Shown here: positions 1-12,200 of the stretch, in pieces
Position numbering within the stretch: the first letter of the stretch is position 1
Layout of the letters: every line of letters begins with the position of its first letter
Assembly (NCBI GenBank): GCA_964017065.1
Contig: OZ024783.1
Location: forward strand, 4,657,399-4,721,398
Direction: 5' to 3'
Origin: Haliclona indistincta
Taxonomy: Eukaryota; Porifera; Demospongiae; Haplosclerida; Chalinidae
Length of the DNA: 64,000 nucleotides
Program-made: the position numbers and the translations under genes
Notes under the pieces: generated by a model
Told to the model about the DNA's origin: nothing
The model's database searches: none
Seen by the model: only the letters and a program-made list of their open reading frames with translations

Positions 1-189
1 TGTACTTGTTGATCACTGTCATATAGCTAGCTGCCATGGCTGATGTAGACCCTCTTGTGCGGGAACCATCACCATCTATACATTCAAACACTTTCATATA
101 CAGATACATGTGTATGCATGGTAGCAATCATAAACCAGCTGATTTTACTGCTGTTGGAAAGCTGTGTGGTACTGTGCACGGTGTGTATG

Positions 190-425
190 TGTGTACTACA
201 CATTTTATTGTAAGGGCTGCAGGAACTGTGTATGTGTGCAAGGTGTGTATGTGTGTACTACACATTTTATTGTAAGGGCTGCAGGAACTGTGTATGTGTG
301 CAAGATGTGTATGTGTGTACTACACATTTTATTGTAAAGGCTGTGGGAACTGAGTATGACTGAGTATATCTGAGTTTGACTGAGTATATCTGAGTTTGAC
401 TGAGTATATCTGAGTATATTTTATT
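190..425. repeat. Tandem repeats inside the tomosyn duplicate
   Basis: A unit of about 57 bases, containing GTGTACTACACATTTTATTG, is repeated three times at 190-350. It is followed by short imperfect repeats of CTGAGTATAT/CTGAGTTTGA at 350-425. The rest of 425-680 is AT-rich, with repeated AAAGCTCAATTTTCACAC units that recur at 17690-17820. Confidence 0.75.
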
Positions 426-1013
426 GTAAGGGCTGTGGGAACTGAGTATATTTATACACACAGCAGGCATTTTCACACACAAGAAACTAAATTTTTATAC
501 AAAAAAAATTTTTTAATTAAAAAGCTCATTTTTTACCCAAGCTCAAAATTAATTCACACAAAAAGCTCAATTTTCACACAAAAAAGCTCAATTTTCACAC
601 AAGAAATAAAAAGCTCAATAATTATTTTCACGCAAAAAAATTCAAAAAGCTCAACATTAATATTTTAAAGTTTTATTATTAATAATTATTTTGCTTTTGG
701 CGTCCCACAATACAACAGTACGCACAGTATGAGGTACTGTATAGACTACATGTAACATACTTAGCCTGCATGGTAGGTGTTGGTGTGGCTAACAGAGGGC
801 TTTGTGGTGTACTGGACTTAGCTACCTCCATCAGTGGAGCAGAGCATCGTCTAGTAAACGCCACCTGAGAGGAGGATCTTCTCTGATGAGACATGGTTTT
901 CCCTCTGTGCCTGTGGACCTGCTTAGAGTAGTGGGAGGGGTCAGCCATATCTGAGAAGAAGAGAAGAGAAATATGAAATGTGTGTGAGAGAAGGGGATAA
1001 TGGAAAAAGGGAG

Positions 1014-1490
<477 letters not shown>

Positions 1491-2077
1491 GGTGAATGAG
1501 AATCAAGCAGGTGGATTATAGATGCATGAGTATATCAGCTCACATGTTATTGTGTCTATTATACAGTAGTGTGGTGATCATCACAGCTCCATCTCGCACA
1601 TGATAGCAGTAGCAGTGCTGTACCGGCCAGGTACAGGCCTGGTAGGATGGAGGCCGAGCCGTTCTAGAACTCCCATGACCATTTCGATGGTTGTGATGAT
1701 GAGTCGCTAGGATTTGCCTAAGAGACAATCACTGGCGAGATCGCTACCCGAGGATCAACCGATAAACCATAAACGAAAATTTGTTCGTCAAAAGTTTTTA
1801 AACTGCAAAATTTTAGATGAATTTTAGTTCAAAATTTCTAAGCAGTGTTATTTTGAGTGCTAAATCATAGGCACATCTTACACAGTGCTGCTGACCTGTG
1901 GGCTTTTGTCGATAGGAGAGAATGAGAAGTTGAAGGTTAGAGCATGACCTCCCATGTTAGCAACACGCAGCGACTGACTGTGTACATTGAGAAATATGAT
2001 GGATAGCAACGTACTCATGCATGCATCATCTGATATGGAGGGAGGGAGGGAGGGAGGGAGGAAGAACAGGAGCATTT

Positions 2078-2345
2078 TAATGAATCTATTGGCTGTGCCA
2101 TCGACTACTGGAAGAATGATGCTGTTGACACAAGGAATGGTACATATGATTCCTTCATCTATCGTGATGACCTAACCGAACTATTCAAAGCACCGTGACA
2201 CGACTCCAGCATACCAATGTTCCTGTACCTTCCACTGCACAACGTGCATGGTCCAATTCAGGCACCAGAGAAGTGGATCAGCATGTATGCTGCTAACTCA
2301 ACATGCGATACCATGATACCCGTCGTACCTACCAAGCTATGGTGA
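2078..2345 (+). pseudogene. Arylsulfatase gene fragment
   Basis: This stretch is nearly identical to 61205-61465 inside the intact sulfatase at 60742-62258. It covers the part encoding the segment around YRDDLTE, PMFLYLPLHNVHGP and the RRTYQAMV end. It carries small insertions relative to the intact gene: extra bases near 2193-2200, and a duplicated CATGATAC-type insertion near 2310. These break the frame. Both edges are abrupt. It starts directly after a GGAG repeat and ends at 2345, where transposon sequence begins. No start, catalytic CSPSR motif or end is present, so it is a dead fragment. Confidence 0.9.
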
Positions 2346-2364
2346 GTATGCACTGTATTCATGC

Positions 2365-3216
2365 ATGCGTAGGCGAGCTGATATCTACAGCATAACAATT
2401 ATTTAGCTACAAGTTTAAAATTGTTAATAATAAAGAAAAGTCATCAACAACAGGAAAACCAAACCAATGGTGGAAACAACGATGGCACAGTAATTGCATG
2501 ATATTGAACTGTACTTCACTGAAAAAGAAAAAAGGACACAAACAAGAAGATTTCTATCGAAATCAAAAGGATCGTGTAGATGTAAACTAACAAGGAACAA
2601 GCATGGAATGGTAACACGATTGACTTGCTAACAGACCATAGATGCCTACATCAGTGGCTGTTGTGGCAGACTATAACTAATTCAGCTAGTTGCTGTTGAC
2701 TGACACCGAAGTGCATTGAATTGAATTCAACTTGACTGCATCTTATGTACAGCCACTGATGTAGGGATCTATGGTCTGTTAGCAAGTCAATCGTGTTACC
2801 ATTCCATGCTAGTTCCTTGTTAGTTTACATTGTTGACCAGTAGCAGATTTCATTCATCCCTACATCCTTTTGATTCCGTTAGAAATCTTTTTATTTTCTT
2901 GTTTGTGTCCTTTTTTGAGTTTCAAATTTTTGGTGCAGTTCGAATTCGGCAAGATCATGTATTCCTTTGTTTACACCATAAGTTTGGTTTGCTGTTGTTG
3001 ATAATTTCTAATTATGTGTCCTTTTTAACTTGTAGCTCAAAAATTATTATTCCTAAATACTGCATGCATTCTGCAAGCTAGAATGCAAAGCATTCGAGCC
3101 CCGCCCACTCCAGTTTACAAAATTCTGTACGGCTGTGATACTATCTGGCGAGCAGCAGAACGGTGATACTACACGAGCTTATGGTGAGTTGTTCTTCGAA
3201 GACTCCAGACGCCAAT
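2365..3216. mobile_element. Palindromic-tip element, truncated copy with internal hairpin
   Basis: Same family as the copies at 20359 and 34457, with both outer tips missing. The inner hairpin at about 2545-2905 has arms reading GACCATAGATGCCTAC and, on the other side, ATCTATGGTCTGTTAGC. The flanks match the element's internal segments: TAGGCGAGCTGATATC on the left, and on the right the inverted copy ending near TCTTCGAAGACTCCAGAC. No coding capacity. Confidence 0.8.
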
Positions 3217-3274
3217 ATACAATTATAATAATTTTATGAAATCATTGTCCACGGTCCAGATTGTCACATTCATA

Positions 3275-6200
3275 CTACTTGAGAAACAAAATAGCAAGTA
3301 AGACAGCAAATACTGTAATAATGATTGCTATAATGGTTGCTATTCTGAAGGTGGAGAGGAACTGATAACCATCATGTGCTATCTTGACTACAGGATTGGT
3401 GATAGGATTCACTTCTGCAAGAGTTGAACAGAAGCGTGATATAGGAAACGAAAAAAGTAGTGCAATCAGGTTCACAATAGTTATACCCCTTACTTTCATC
3501 AGGTGAGTGGCCAGCTGCTTCAATATTGCGGGCAATCATTTCCTCGCCTATGGCTGTCAAAGCTTTCATCAGGTTACCCCAAGTTGCATCAGGATACTTC
3601 TTTAGCCAACTATCTAACATCTCAGGCTTGCATCTGTCTACATTAAAATGGTGAGACCATTCTATTGAGTCAAGTTTGCTTATTGTAAGACCAAGTTGTA
3701 ATCCAAGAGCATGCCAGTTAGGGCCAATCTCTTTGACTGCTTCAACAAGATCTTTTGCTGTGAGAGGAGAGAAACATAAATTCTTCTCACATTATTAATA
3801 AGCCATTAAGTTATATCAATTCAAATTTTTGTCAGACTGAGTGTGTATTGCGATATACCCATGAAAATGTTGGCTTTACAAGTTTAACATAATTTGAATG
3901 AGCTATGATGATGACTGTCAGAATGATGACTTACTACTGAGACGAGACTGAGAAAATTCTTGAACGGTAGAAATCGATGTCACCATGTTCCCTGTATGCA
4001 TGTCATATCAATTATAGTCAATTTGATATTGATAATTTAAAGAAACTTCTTACCGTATTGGGGACAACGTATGTGAAAGCTGCAAGTACTAGGTGAGACA
4101 CCAATAAGATCCACCTTGTAACATAGTTGCTGGTAGCAACAATATCGCTCATATTTTAACTGAAACGAGCAGCATGGAATGCTTCCACCTTTTTCATAGT
4201 GACATACAGCGCCATAGGTGATCTATATTTTTATCAGGAGTAAGAGAACTGCGCATCACCATAGCTGCTGCAGAACACCGTTTGCATGATACCATACCTG
4301 TGGAGGTGTTAGTGGCAGAATTCTCCATGAGTCCTGCACTGTCTCATTTTCCTGGCCCAACTGTATAATGTTGCTGTTGAAACAGAATGATAATCTGGTG
4401 TCATCCTTAATCCAGCCTTGATACTCACTAAACACTCTCTGAGGTAAAGTAAAAATCACACAAAGTTCAGTTACGATGTTCGTGTACAAGCAGCATGCAT
4501 ATGCTGTGCTATTATGGGCATAGCATAATCAGGCTGACATTACCTGTCGACTAGGTCTAAGATCTTTTACTGCAACAAAGTGAAAGTCAGCAACAAATGG
4601 ACAGGTGGTTTTCTTCTTGTAAAACATAAGAGCTGCACAGAATGTTTCTGTGTCAGATGGTGCTATTTGTCCAATTATAGAAAATCGCTTTAGCTTGATG
4701 GTACCATACTGGCTGAGTGGGTTAAACTCTCCCTTTTTTTCCCTGAATATATATGGGGCAACTGTCTGTGAACACTTGGCAATAATGAATCTTAATGAGG
4801 AGCACTGTTCCTTAGTCTTGATGATGGCACAATGCTCTATATTGACAGCCACTTCCTTGAGGAACTCCACACTAGATGAGACCCAGTAGAGGGCGCTGAT
4901 AAGCTGACTATTTTTAGGGAACTGGAACTGGCCTCCTAAAATGAGCTTCAAACGCAGAACAGCAGTCACTCCAGGAGGAAGAGCTCCTTGAGGGACTTCA
5001 ATATAGAATCCATAACCATGCCACTCAAGCTTTTGAGCCTTGTCTCCCACAACCTCCAGTACAGTCTCTCCATATACATCAACTCCAAGCAGAGAACCTG
5101 TAGTTTTTAACATTAATAGAAAAATGACACATTAATGTATCTGCAAAATCCAAACACATGCTGGTGTAAGTACATGCGAAACCAGAAGCGTATAAGGGGA
5201 AGGAGTGTTCAACTGCAGTATTGGCTATAGTGATATCGAAGTCTAGAGTCTACCGCCATGCGCTGCATGGTGCTACTGGGAACTTGGGCCTTCTTTTCGC
5301 GTAGTGGCTCGCTATTTCCTATACCTATACATTCATCTACGCTTATAGTCCTGGCCATCTCCTGCTAACTCAAACAAGCGAGCGTTCAGCCAGTCGCCGT
5401 CTTATGCGGTTAGCAAAAACATCTTTATAATAACTAAGGTTGTTGCAGAGCAAGCAGGACTTCGCTATCAACTGTTGAATGCCTGATACGCTCCTGGTGA
5501 AACACATAGTATTCTTGCAGCATGCAATAAAATTCAACAGATATGGCATAACTCATAAATATAACTACCATGCACACCAGTTCACTATGTGAGCACATCT
5601 TACAACTATTAGAGAAAGTGAGCACAATAGTATATTAAATGTGAAGCTATAGTGTGGTTATGTATACAGCATACTTATACTGCCACTTCATGCATAGCAG
5701 TATAATGAACACACTCTATGTTATGCATAATTATTTAACTAATAAACAACACGTGTATTACCAAGTGAAAGCCGCTGAGACAGCAGTGGCTGAGATTGTG
5801 GAGATGGTATGATTGACAGTTGTTCACTTGGTAGAGAAGATGATGAGGAGGGAAATGCGTGAGACGGTAGTGGTTGAGACAGTGAAGGAGATGGTGCAGG
5901 CGAGGGGAGTGGTCGAGGCAACAGCAGTTCAGATAGTGGAGGTGGTAAGGATGGCAGTGAGAGGGAGAGTGGAGATGATGGTTGGGAGATTGGAGATGAT
6001 GACAGAGGAGAATGTTTAGGAGGCGATGAAATAGCTACAAAAGAGGTATTTGAAATATTTATAGGTATTAGGGAGGCACGGTAATGCATCCCTATGTAGG
6101 AATGAACAGAAAACAAGATGGCAGCTACAATACAATGTATTACACAGCGTTTAAACGCTGATATTTCACCTGGTAGTGAATTTTATACGTCCAAGGATGC

Positions 6201-9200
6201 TTTGATCTGCTCTCTGGCATTGGCCATCTTTATATTAGCAATGAGATTGTTATTAAAGTGACGAACCTGGAAACGGTGAAAATTGAATTTCGTCATCTTT
6301 GTAGTTTTCTTCTTCTTTCTTCAGTGCGCCTAGCGCCTTTATGTGAGCAGTGCCTAGACCAAAACACCCATGAAAAGTCGTGAAATTCTTCTGGCAGGTG
6401 CCTTTTGAACTTTATTTTTAGCGAAACGGCGTATAAATTCCTCGATCATGATCCATTGTCAGCTAAGTGTTACAAGAAAATTAAAAAGATTTCTATCGAA
6501 ATCAAAGGATGTAGTGATGAAGAAATCTACCACTGGTTCACTAACAAGGAAGCATGGAATGGTAACACGCTAACAGACCATAGATCCCTACATCAGTGGC
6601 TGCTGTGGCTTGACTACAGCAGTTCTGCTAGTTCCTATTGACTGCACCTTCAGCTTGTGACAAAATATTGATCTTATGTACAGCCACTGATGTAGGGATC
6701 TATGGTCTGTTAGCAAGTCAATGTGGTGTTACCAATCCATGCTTCCTTGTTAGTTTACATTGTGAACCAGTGGTAGATTTCTTTATCACTACATCCTTTT
6801 GATTTCCATAGAAATCTTTTTAATTTTCTTGTTTGTGTCCTTCTTTCTTTTTCAGTGAAGTGCAGTTTAATATCATGCATATACTGAGCCATCTTTGTTT
6901 CCACCATTGGTTTAGTTTTCCTGTTGTTGATGGCTTTTCTAATAATTTCTAGGCATGAGCTTATTATTCTTTTAAATTTTCCTTTATTCTTTTAAGAATT
7001 TCTCAAAATTTTAACCTATTATTCTCACAAAATTAACCGATTATTCCAGGATTATTCTCATAAAATTTTCGCCAAATAAAAGTTTTCATCGCTTAATATC
7101 ATTGCTCATTAATTTTATGCAATTAAAGATAATAGCAAACTATAAGAAAATTAAAGCTACATACATGTATTTCACAAGTATGGTAAGTACCATTATGTTG
7201 ATGCATTGTATAGAGGCTTGCACTGAAATTCCTGAAGTAGGTAGCCATTAATCTAGGAGATGTCTACGCAAACTCAGAGCTATCCAACAGTTTTGATTAA
7301 ATCTACAAGTACTTAGGTAGTCAACTATGGGCGCTTTTGCTGTCAGAGAAGTCTAAGATGGTTTTCAAGGTGAGCCAGCCATAATAACGCAAGAACGAAA
7401 GCAAAGTCCACGAGTCACATTGCAAGCCATTGTCGTGCTTAGCCTGTTGATACCCTTTACCAATGCGTAGAAGTGAATGCTGATCTCTGTAGCTCAATAG
7501 ACAGAATGAACGTCGTTTACTGCTGCTTCCATTCATCGTCCTGATGATGCACACGTGACCGTCATGGGTGATCAAATTTGACCGATTATTCTCGAATATT
7601 CTCAATTTCTTTCAGTTACCTATTATTCTAAAATTATTCCAGCATAATAAGCGCATGCCTAATAATTTCTATGCTGTACATATCAGCAAGATGCAGTGCA
7701 TACGAGCCCCGCCCACACTTGTTTGTAGACCAATGCGTCGGTTATAATTATCTGGCAAGCGCAGAATGGGAATCCTACAGGAGCTTACCGTTCTTCTAAG
7801 ACTCCAGACAAATACCGGGTATGTGTTCTCCGTGATCCATACGGCGCGGAGATACTCTAGCAAGTGCTTGGTCACGTGCGATAGCCAATGGTCACGTGCG
7901 TATTTGCGCAATCACCATAATGGCGTCTAACACATAGCTGACAATGGATTACGATCGAGAAATCGCGGAATTTATATCGCCGTTTCGCTAAAAAAAGTTC
8001 AAAAGGCACCTGCCAGGAGAATTTCTCGACTGTTCGTGGGTGTTTTGATCTCGGCATTGCTCGCGTAATGGCACTAGGCGCGCTGAAGAAAGAAAGAAAG
8101 AAAGAAAGGAAGGAAGGAAGGAAGGAAGGAAGGAAGGAAGGAAAGAAAGAAAGATGAAAACGAAGATGACGAAACTCGATTTTCACCGTTTCCAGGTTCG
8201 TCATTTTAGTAACAATTTCGAGCAATCTCCTTGCTACTGTAAGATGGGGCAACGCCAGAGAGCAGATCTAAGTGTTTTTGGACGTATAAAATTCATCACC
8301 AGGCGAAATATCAGCGTTTGAATGCTAATATTAGGGAGGCACGGTAGTGCTTCCCTATGTAGGGTTGAACGAGAAAAAAGATGGCGGCTACATACAATGT
8401 ATTAGCGTTCAAACGCTGATATTTCGCCTGGTGATGAATTTTATACGTCCAAAGACACTTAAATCTGCTATCTGGCGTTGCCCCATCTTACAGTAGCAAG
8501 GAGATTGCTCGAGATTGTTACTAAAGTGACGAACCTGGAAACGGTGAAAATCGAGTTTCGTCATCTTCGTTTTCTTTCTTTCTTCCACTCGCCTAGCACC
8601 TTTACGTGAGCAGTGCCGAGACCAAAACACCCACGAACAGTCGTGAAATTTTCCTGGCATGTGCCTTTTGAACTTATTTTTTAGCGAAACGGCGATATAA
8701 ATTCTGCGATTTCTCGATCGTGATCCATTGTCAGCTAAGTGTTAGACGCCATTATTGTGATTGCGCAATACGCACGTGGCCAAGCAGTGGTTAGCGCATG
8801 TGACCAAGCACTAGCTTGAGTATCTCCTCGCCGTATGGATCACAGAGAACACATATCTGTCTGGAGTCTTCGAAGAACAGCAAACTATAGGATCACCATT
8901 CTGCGCTTGCCAGATAATTATAACCGCCGTAAATGTCTACAAACTAGTGTGGCTGGGGCTTGTATGCAATTCATGCATGCATGTATGCGTAGGCGAGCTG
9001 ATAATATCATGTATGGCATAACAATTATTTTTTGCTACAAGTTTAAATTGAAAAGCCATCAAAAACAGGAAAACTAAACCAATGGTGGAAACAAAGACGG
9101 CTCAGCACGTGCAATGAACTGCACTGCACTAAAAAGGGACACAAACAAGAAATTAAAAAGATTTCTATCGAAATCAAAAGGAAGTAGGGTTGTGTAATCT

Positions 9201-12200
9201 ACCACTGGTTCACAATGTAAACTAACAAGGAACAAGCATGGAATGGTAGCACGATTGACTTGCTAACAGACCATAGATCCTTACATCAGTGGCTGTACAC
9301 AAGCTGAATGCACGTCAGGTGTCAGCAGTCAACAGCAACTAGGTTAACCACGGCAGCCACTGATGTAGGGATCTATGGTCTGTTAGCGAGTCAATCGTGC
9401 TACCATTCCATGCTTGTTCCTTGTTAGTTTACATTGTGAATCAGTGGTAGATTTCACAACCCTACATCCTTTTGATTTCGATAGAAATCTTTTTAATTTC
9501 TTTATTGTATGCAGCCGCCATCTTTTTTTCTCGTTCATCCCTACATAGGAGTCACTACCGTGCCTCCCTAATAGGCCATTATTGTGATTGCACAATAAGC
9601 ATGTGACCAAGCAGTGGCGAGCGCACGTGACCAAGCACTAGGATCACGGTGAACACATAATATTATTCGAAGAACAGTAAGCTCGTGTAGGATCCCCATT
9701 CTGCGCTTGCCAGATAGTCTAAAAAATGGGCGGGCTCGTATGCAGTGCATGCATGCATGCACAATAGGTGAGCAGATATGTACAGCATTATTAGCTGCAA
9801 GTTAAAAATTAATATATATATATTAAAAAGCCATCAACAACAGGAAAACTAAACTAATGGTGGAAATAAAGAGGCTTAGTACATGCATGATATTGAACTG
9901 CACTTTGCTGAAAAAGAAACAAGGATACAATACAAGAAAATTACCACCTAGAGCGGCATAAGTATGGTTTCTGTAAGCCTGACCAAAATTTCTGTGTATG
10001 TGTGTACTGTGACTCACTGAGGATACTGGGGCTACCAGGAGCTTTGGGTGGATCACTTGATAGGTCCTCCTCCTTCAACCCAGCCACCTCCTGCACACAC
10101 CAAGAGAAACATTACTACCATCACATGCTATATAGCACAGCCACTCAGCTCACCAGAGGACTCCTGTCAGCGAATAGACTTAGCTTGTCCAGATGCTCTC
10201 TAAGTTCCTTGTACACTTTTGGCTTTATCTTAGTTTGACGACAGAGCTGCCTTACCTCCTGGAGGAGAGGACTAGAAACTGGCTGGTTAGTCAAGCTAGG
10301 ATTGAGTAGCTGACACACAGAGGAGGAACTAAGTTGATGATATGGCTCAAAGGGAAGTGCTTCAATTGTGAGGAAGCCACGTTCATCTTTATAACTAGGA
10401 ACACCTTTCTTGTGAAGGAGCATAGATCGAGCGACGTGATGGATGTCGAGTAGGTCAGAGTCAGGCAGGTTATCCAGAGGATATTGCTGGATGAGATCAG
10501 GAGAGATGAGGAACTCACATACATTGAGACGAGGGCAATACTGCTGTTGGAGGTGACGAACTAAAACAATGAGAGAACTGCGAAGTTCAGCATGCTCAAT
10601 TGGACTGGTGTCATCACACGACATGGCCACCAACACACATCTGTTCTTGTCAAGAAGCTCTATCACCATTGTGATGTTATCTAAATTACTCCAGAAGATA
10701 CCATTCCTCCAGATTTTACATGTGCGCTGAAGACCACTGACAGAAGATGAAGCAGCTTGACTGGCTAGAGGGAACTTGTAAGCTACTGAGAGAAGAAGGA
10801 CGTGAAGAAAACGAGAGCTAAAGAATTCGTGTGGATCCATGCACTTCAGACACCAGCCAAACTTTAGTGCTCCCTGCTGCACAAGGCTGTCTGGTTGTTC
10901 TGACTGAACGAGACCAGGGAAGAAGAGGAGATCAGTTGTGGAGTAAGAGTGTGTAGTCTGGAGGTTAGTATACTGGAGCACTGATTGGTCCAATGATCGA
11001 CAGAACTGCAATGATTTGAGAAATCCAACGACCATCTCTGAGTCATAGTTTGGAAACACGCTTCGAAGTTTAGAGACAGGTACTACACCAGTGTTGCTGG
11101 CAAGATCACGGTGCTCCTTGAAATGGTCAGGAGCAAAAAGTGTCCCATTAATTTCTTTAAGCAAGGTTTCTGTTTTTACTATGATCCAGCTGGATCCGGA
11201 TTCGTGATCATGCTGTAAGAACAGAATGAGTCCTTTATCACTAAGTGTGGTCAAAATTTCTGTGAGAACAGTCTGGTCTTTAGGAAGAGATGAATCATTT
11301 TCTTGAGCTATTTCAGAGATTAGATCATGTAGTGTACAGCCTACCACGTTCAGCTTGGTACGAAGGAATGCATAGACGACATGAGAATAGTAGTGGATGA
11401 TGGGCAGACTGGCAGTGATAGCTTTCTGGCTGTTGGTGAGTGTGGCGATCAAACGGCGTGAACCATCAGTGTTGGTTCTGCGACAGTCCATAGCAATGCA
11501 CTCTGCGTACTCCTGGCGTTCAATTTCTTTTCTTTTATCTATGATTTTCTGCAGCAGTGAGCTCTTTGTTTCCACCGATGACATGACCTGGTCAGCATGG
11601 CTACCAATGATCACCACGTGTGATTGACCCTTTGCTGTTCTGCAGGCATTGTCGATAAAGCTTAGCCAGTAGTCGAGTGACTCACAGATCTTCTCCTTGC
11701 TATCACTCAGGTCTATCACACAGACAAATATGGCTGCAGATTTTTGCATCACTTGCTCAAGCACAGCATCATGACTCGAATAGTACTCTTGTTGCCCAGC
11801 AAAGTCATACATTACATAGTTTCCAAACTGCTCACTCTGGATGTGATGTGGAATGATTCCTGCTGTGTAAAGTTCAACATCAGTGACATACTCTGACTCT
11901 TCAGCAGATCTAGCTAGCCGGATGATGACTTCTGCTATGGTAGTCTTACCAGCTCCACTGTCTCCTGTGAGGATCAGTTTAGTGAAGGTCTGGACTGGAA
12001 AGGCTGTTCTACACTTTTTAAATGGTTCAAACAGTTTCATTATATCAAACTTGCCACTAGCATAGTACAATGCAGTGTTGCCTTTCTTGTTCTTAGTCAG
12101 TGGATTCACTCGTCCAGTTGACAACAGATATTCTACAATTTTAGGGCGGTCATTAATACAAGCTTCATGAAGCGGTGTGTTTCCCCACACATTGTCTCCA

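Noticed and set aside
10145..10153. Stop codon directly after the large ankyrin-Roc exon as the true end of that gene
   Set aside because: A GTGAGC donor precedes the stop, and the next exons join in phase to give a continuous frame with ZU5 and death domain.
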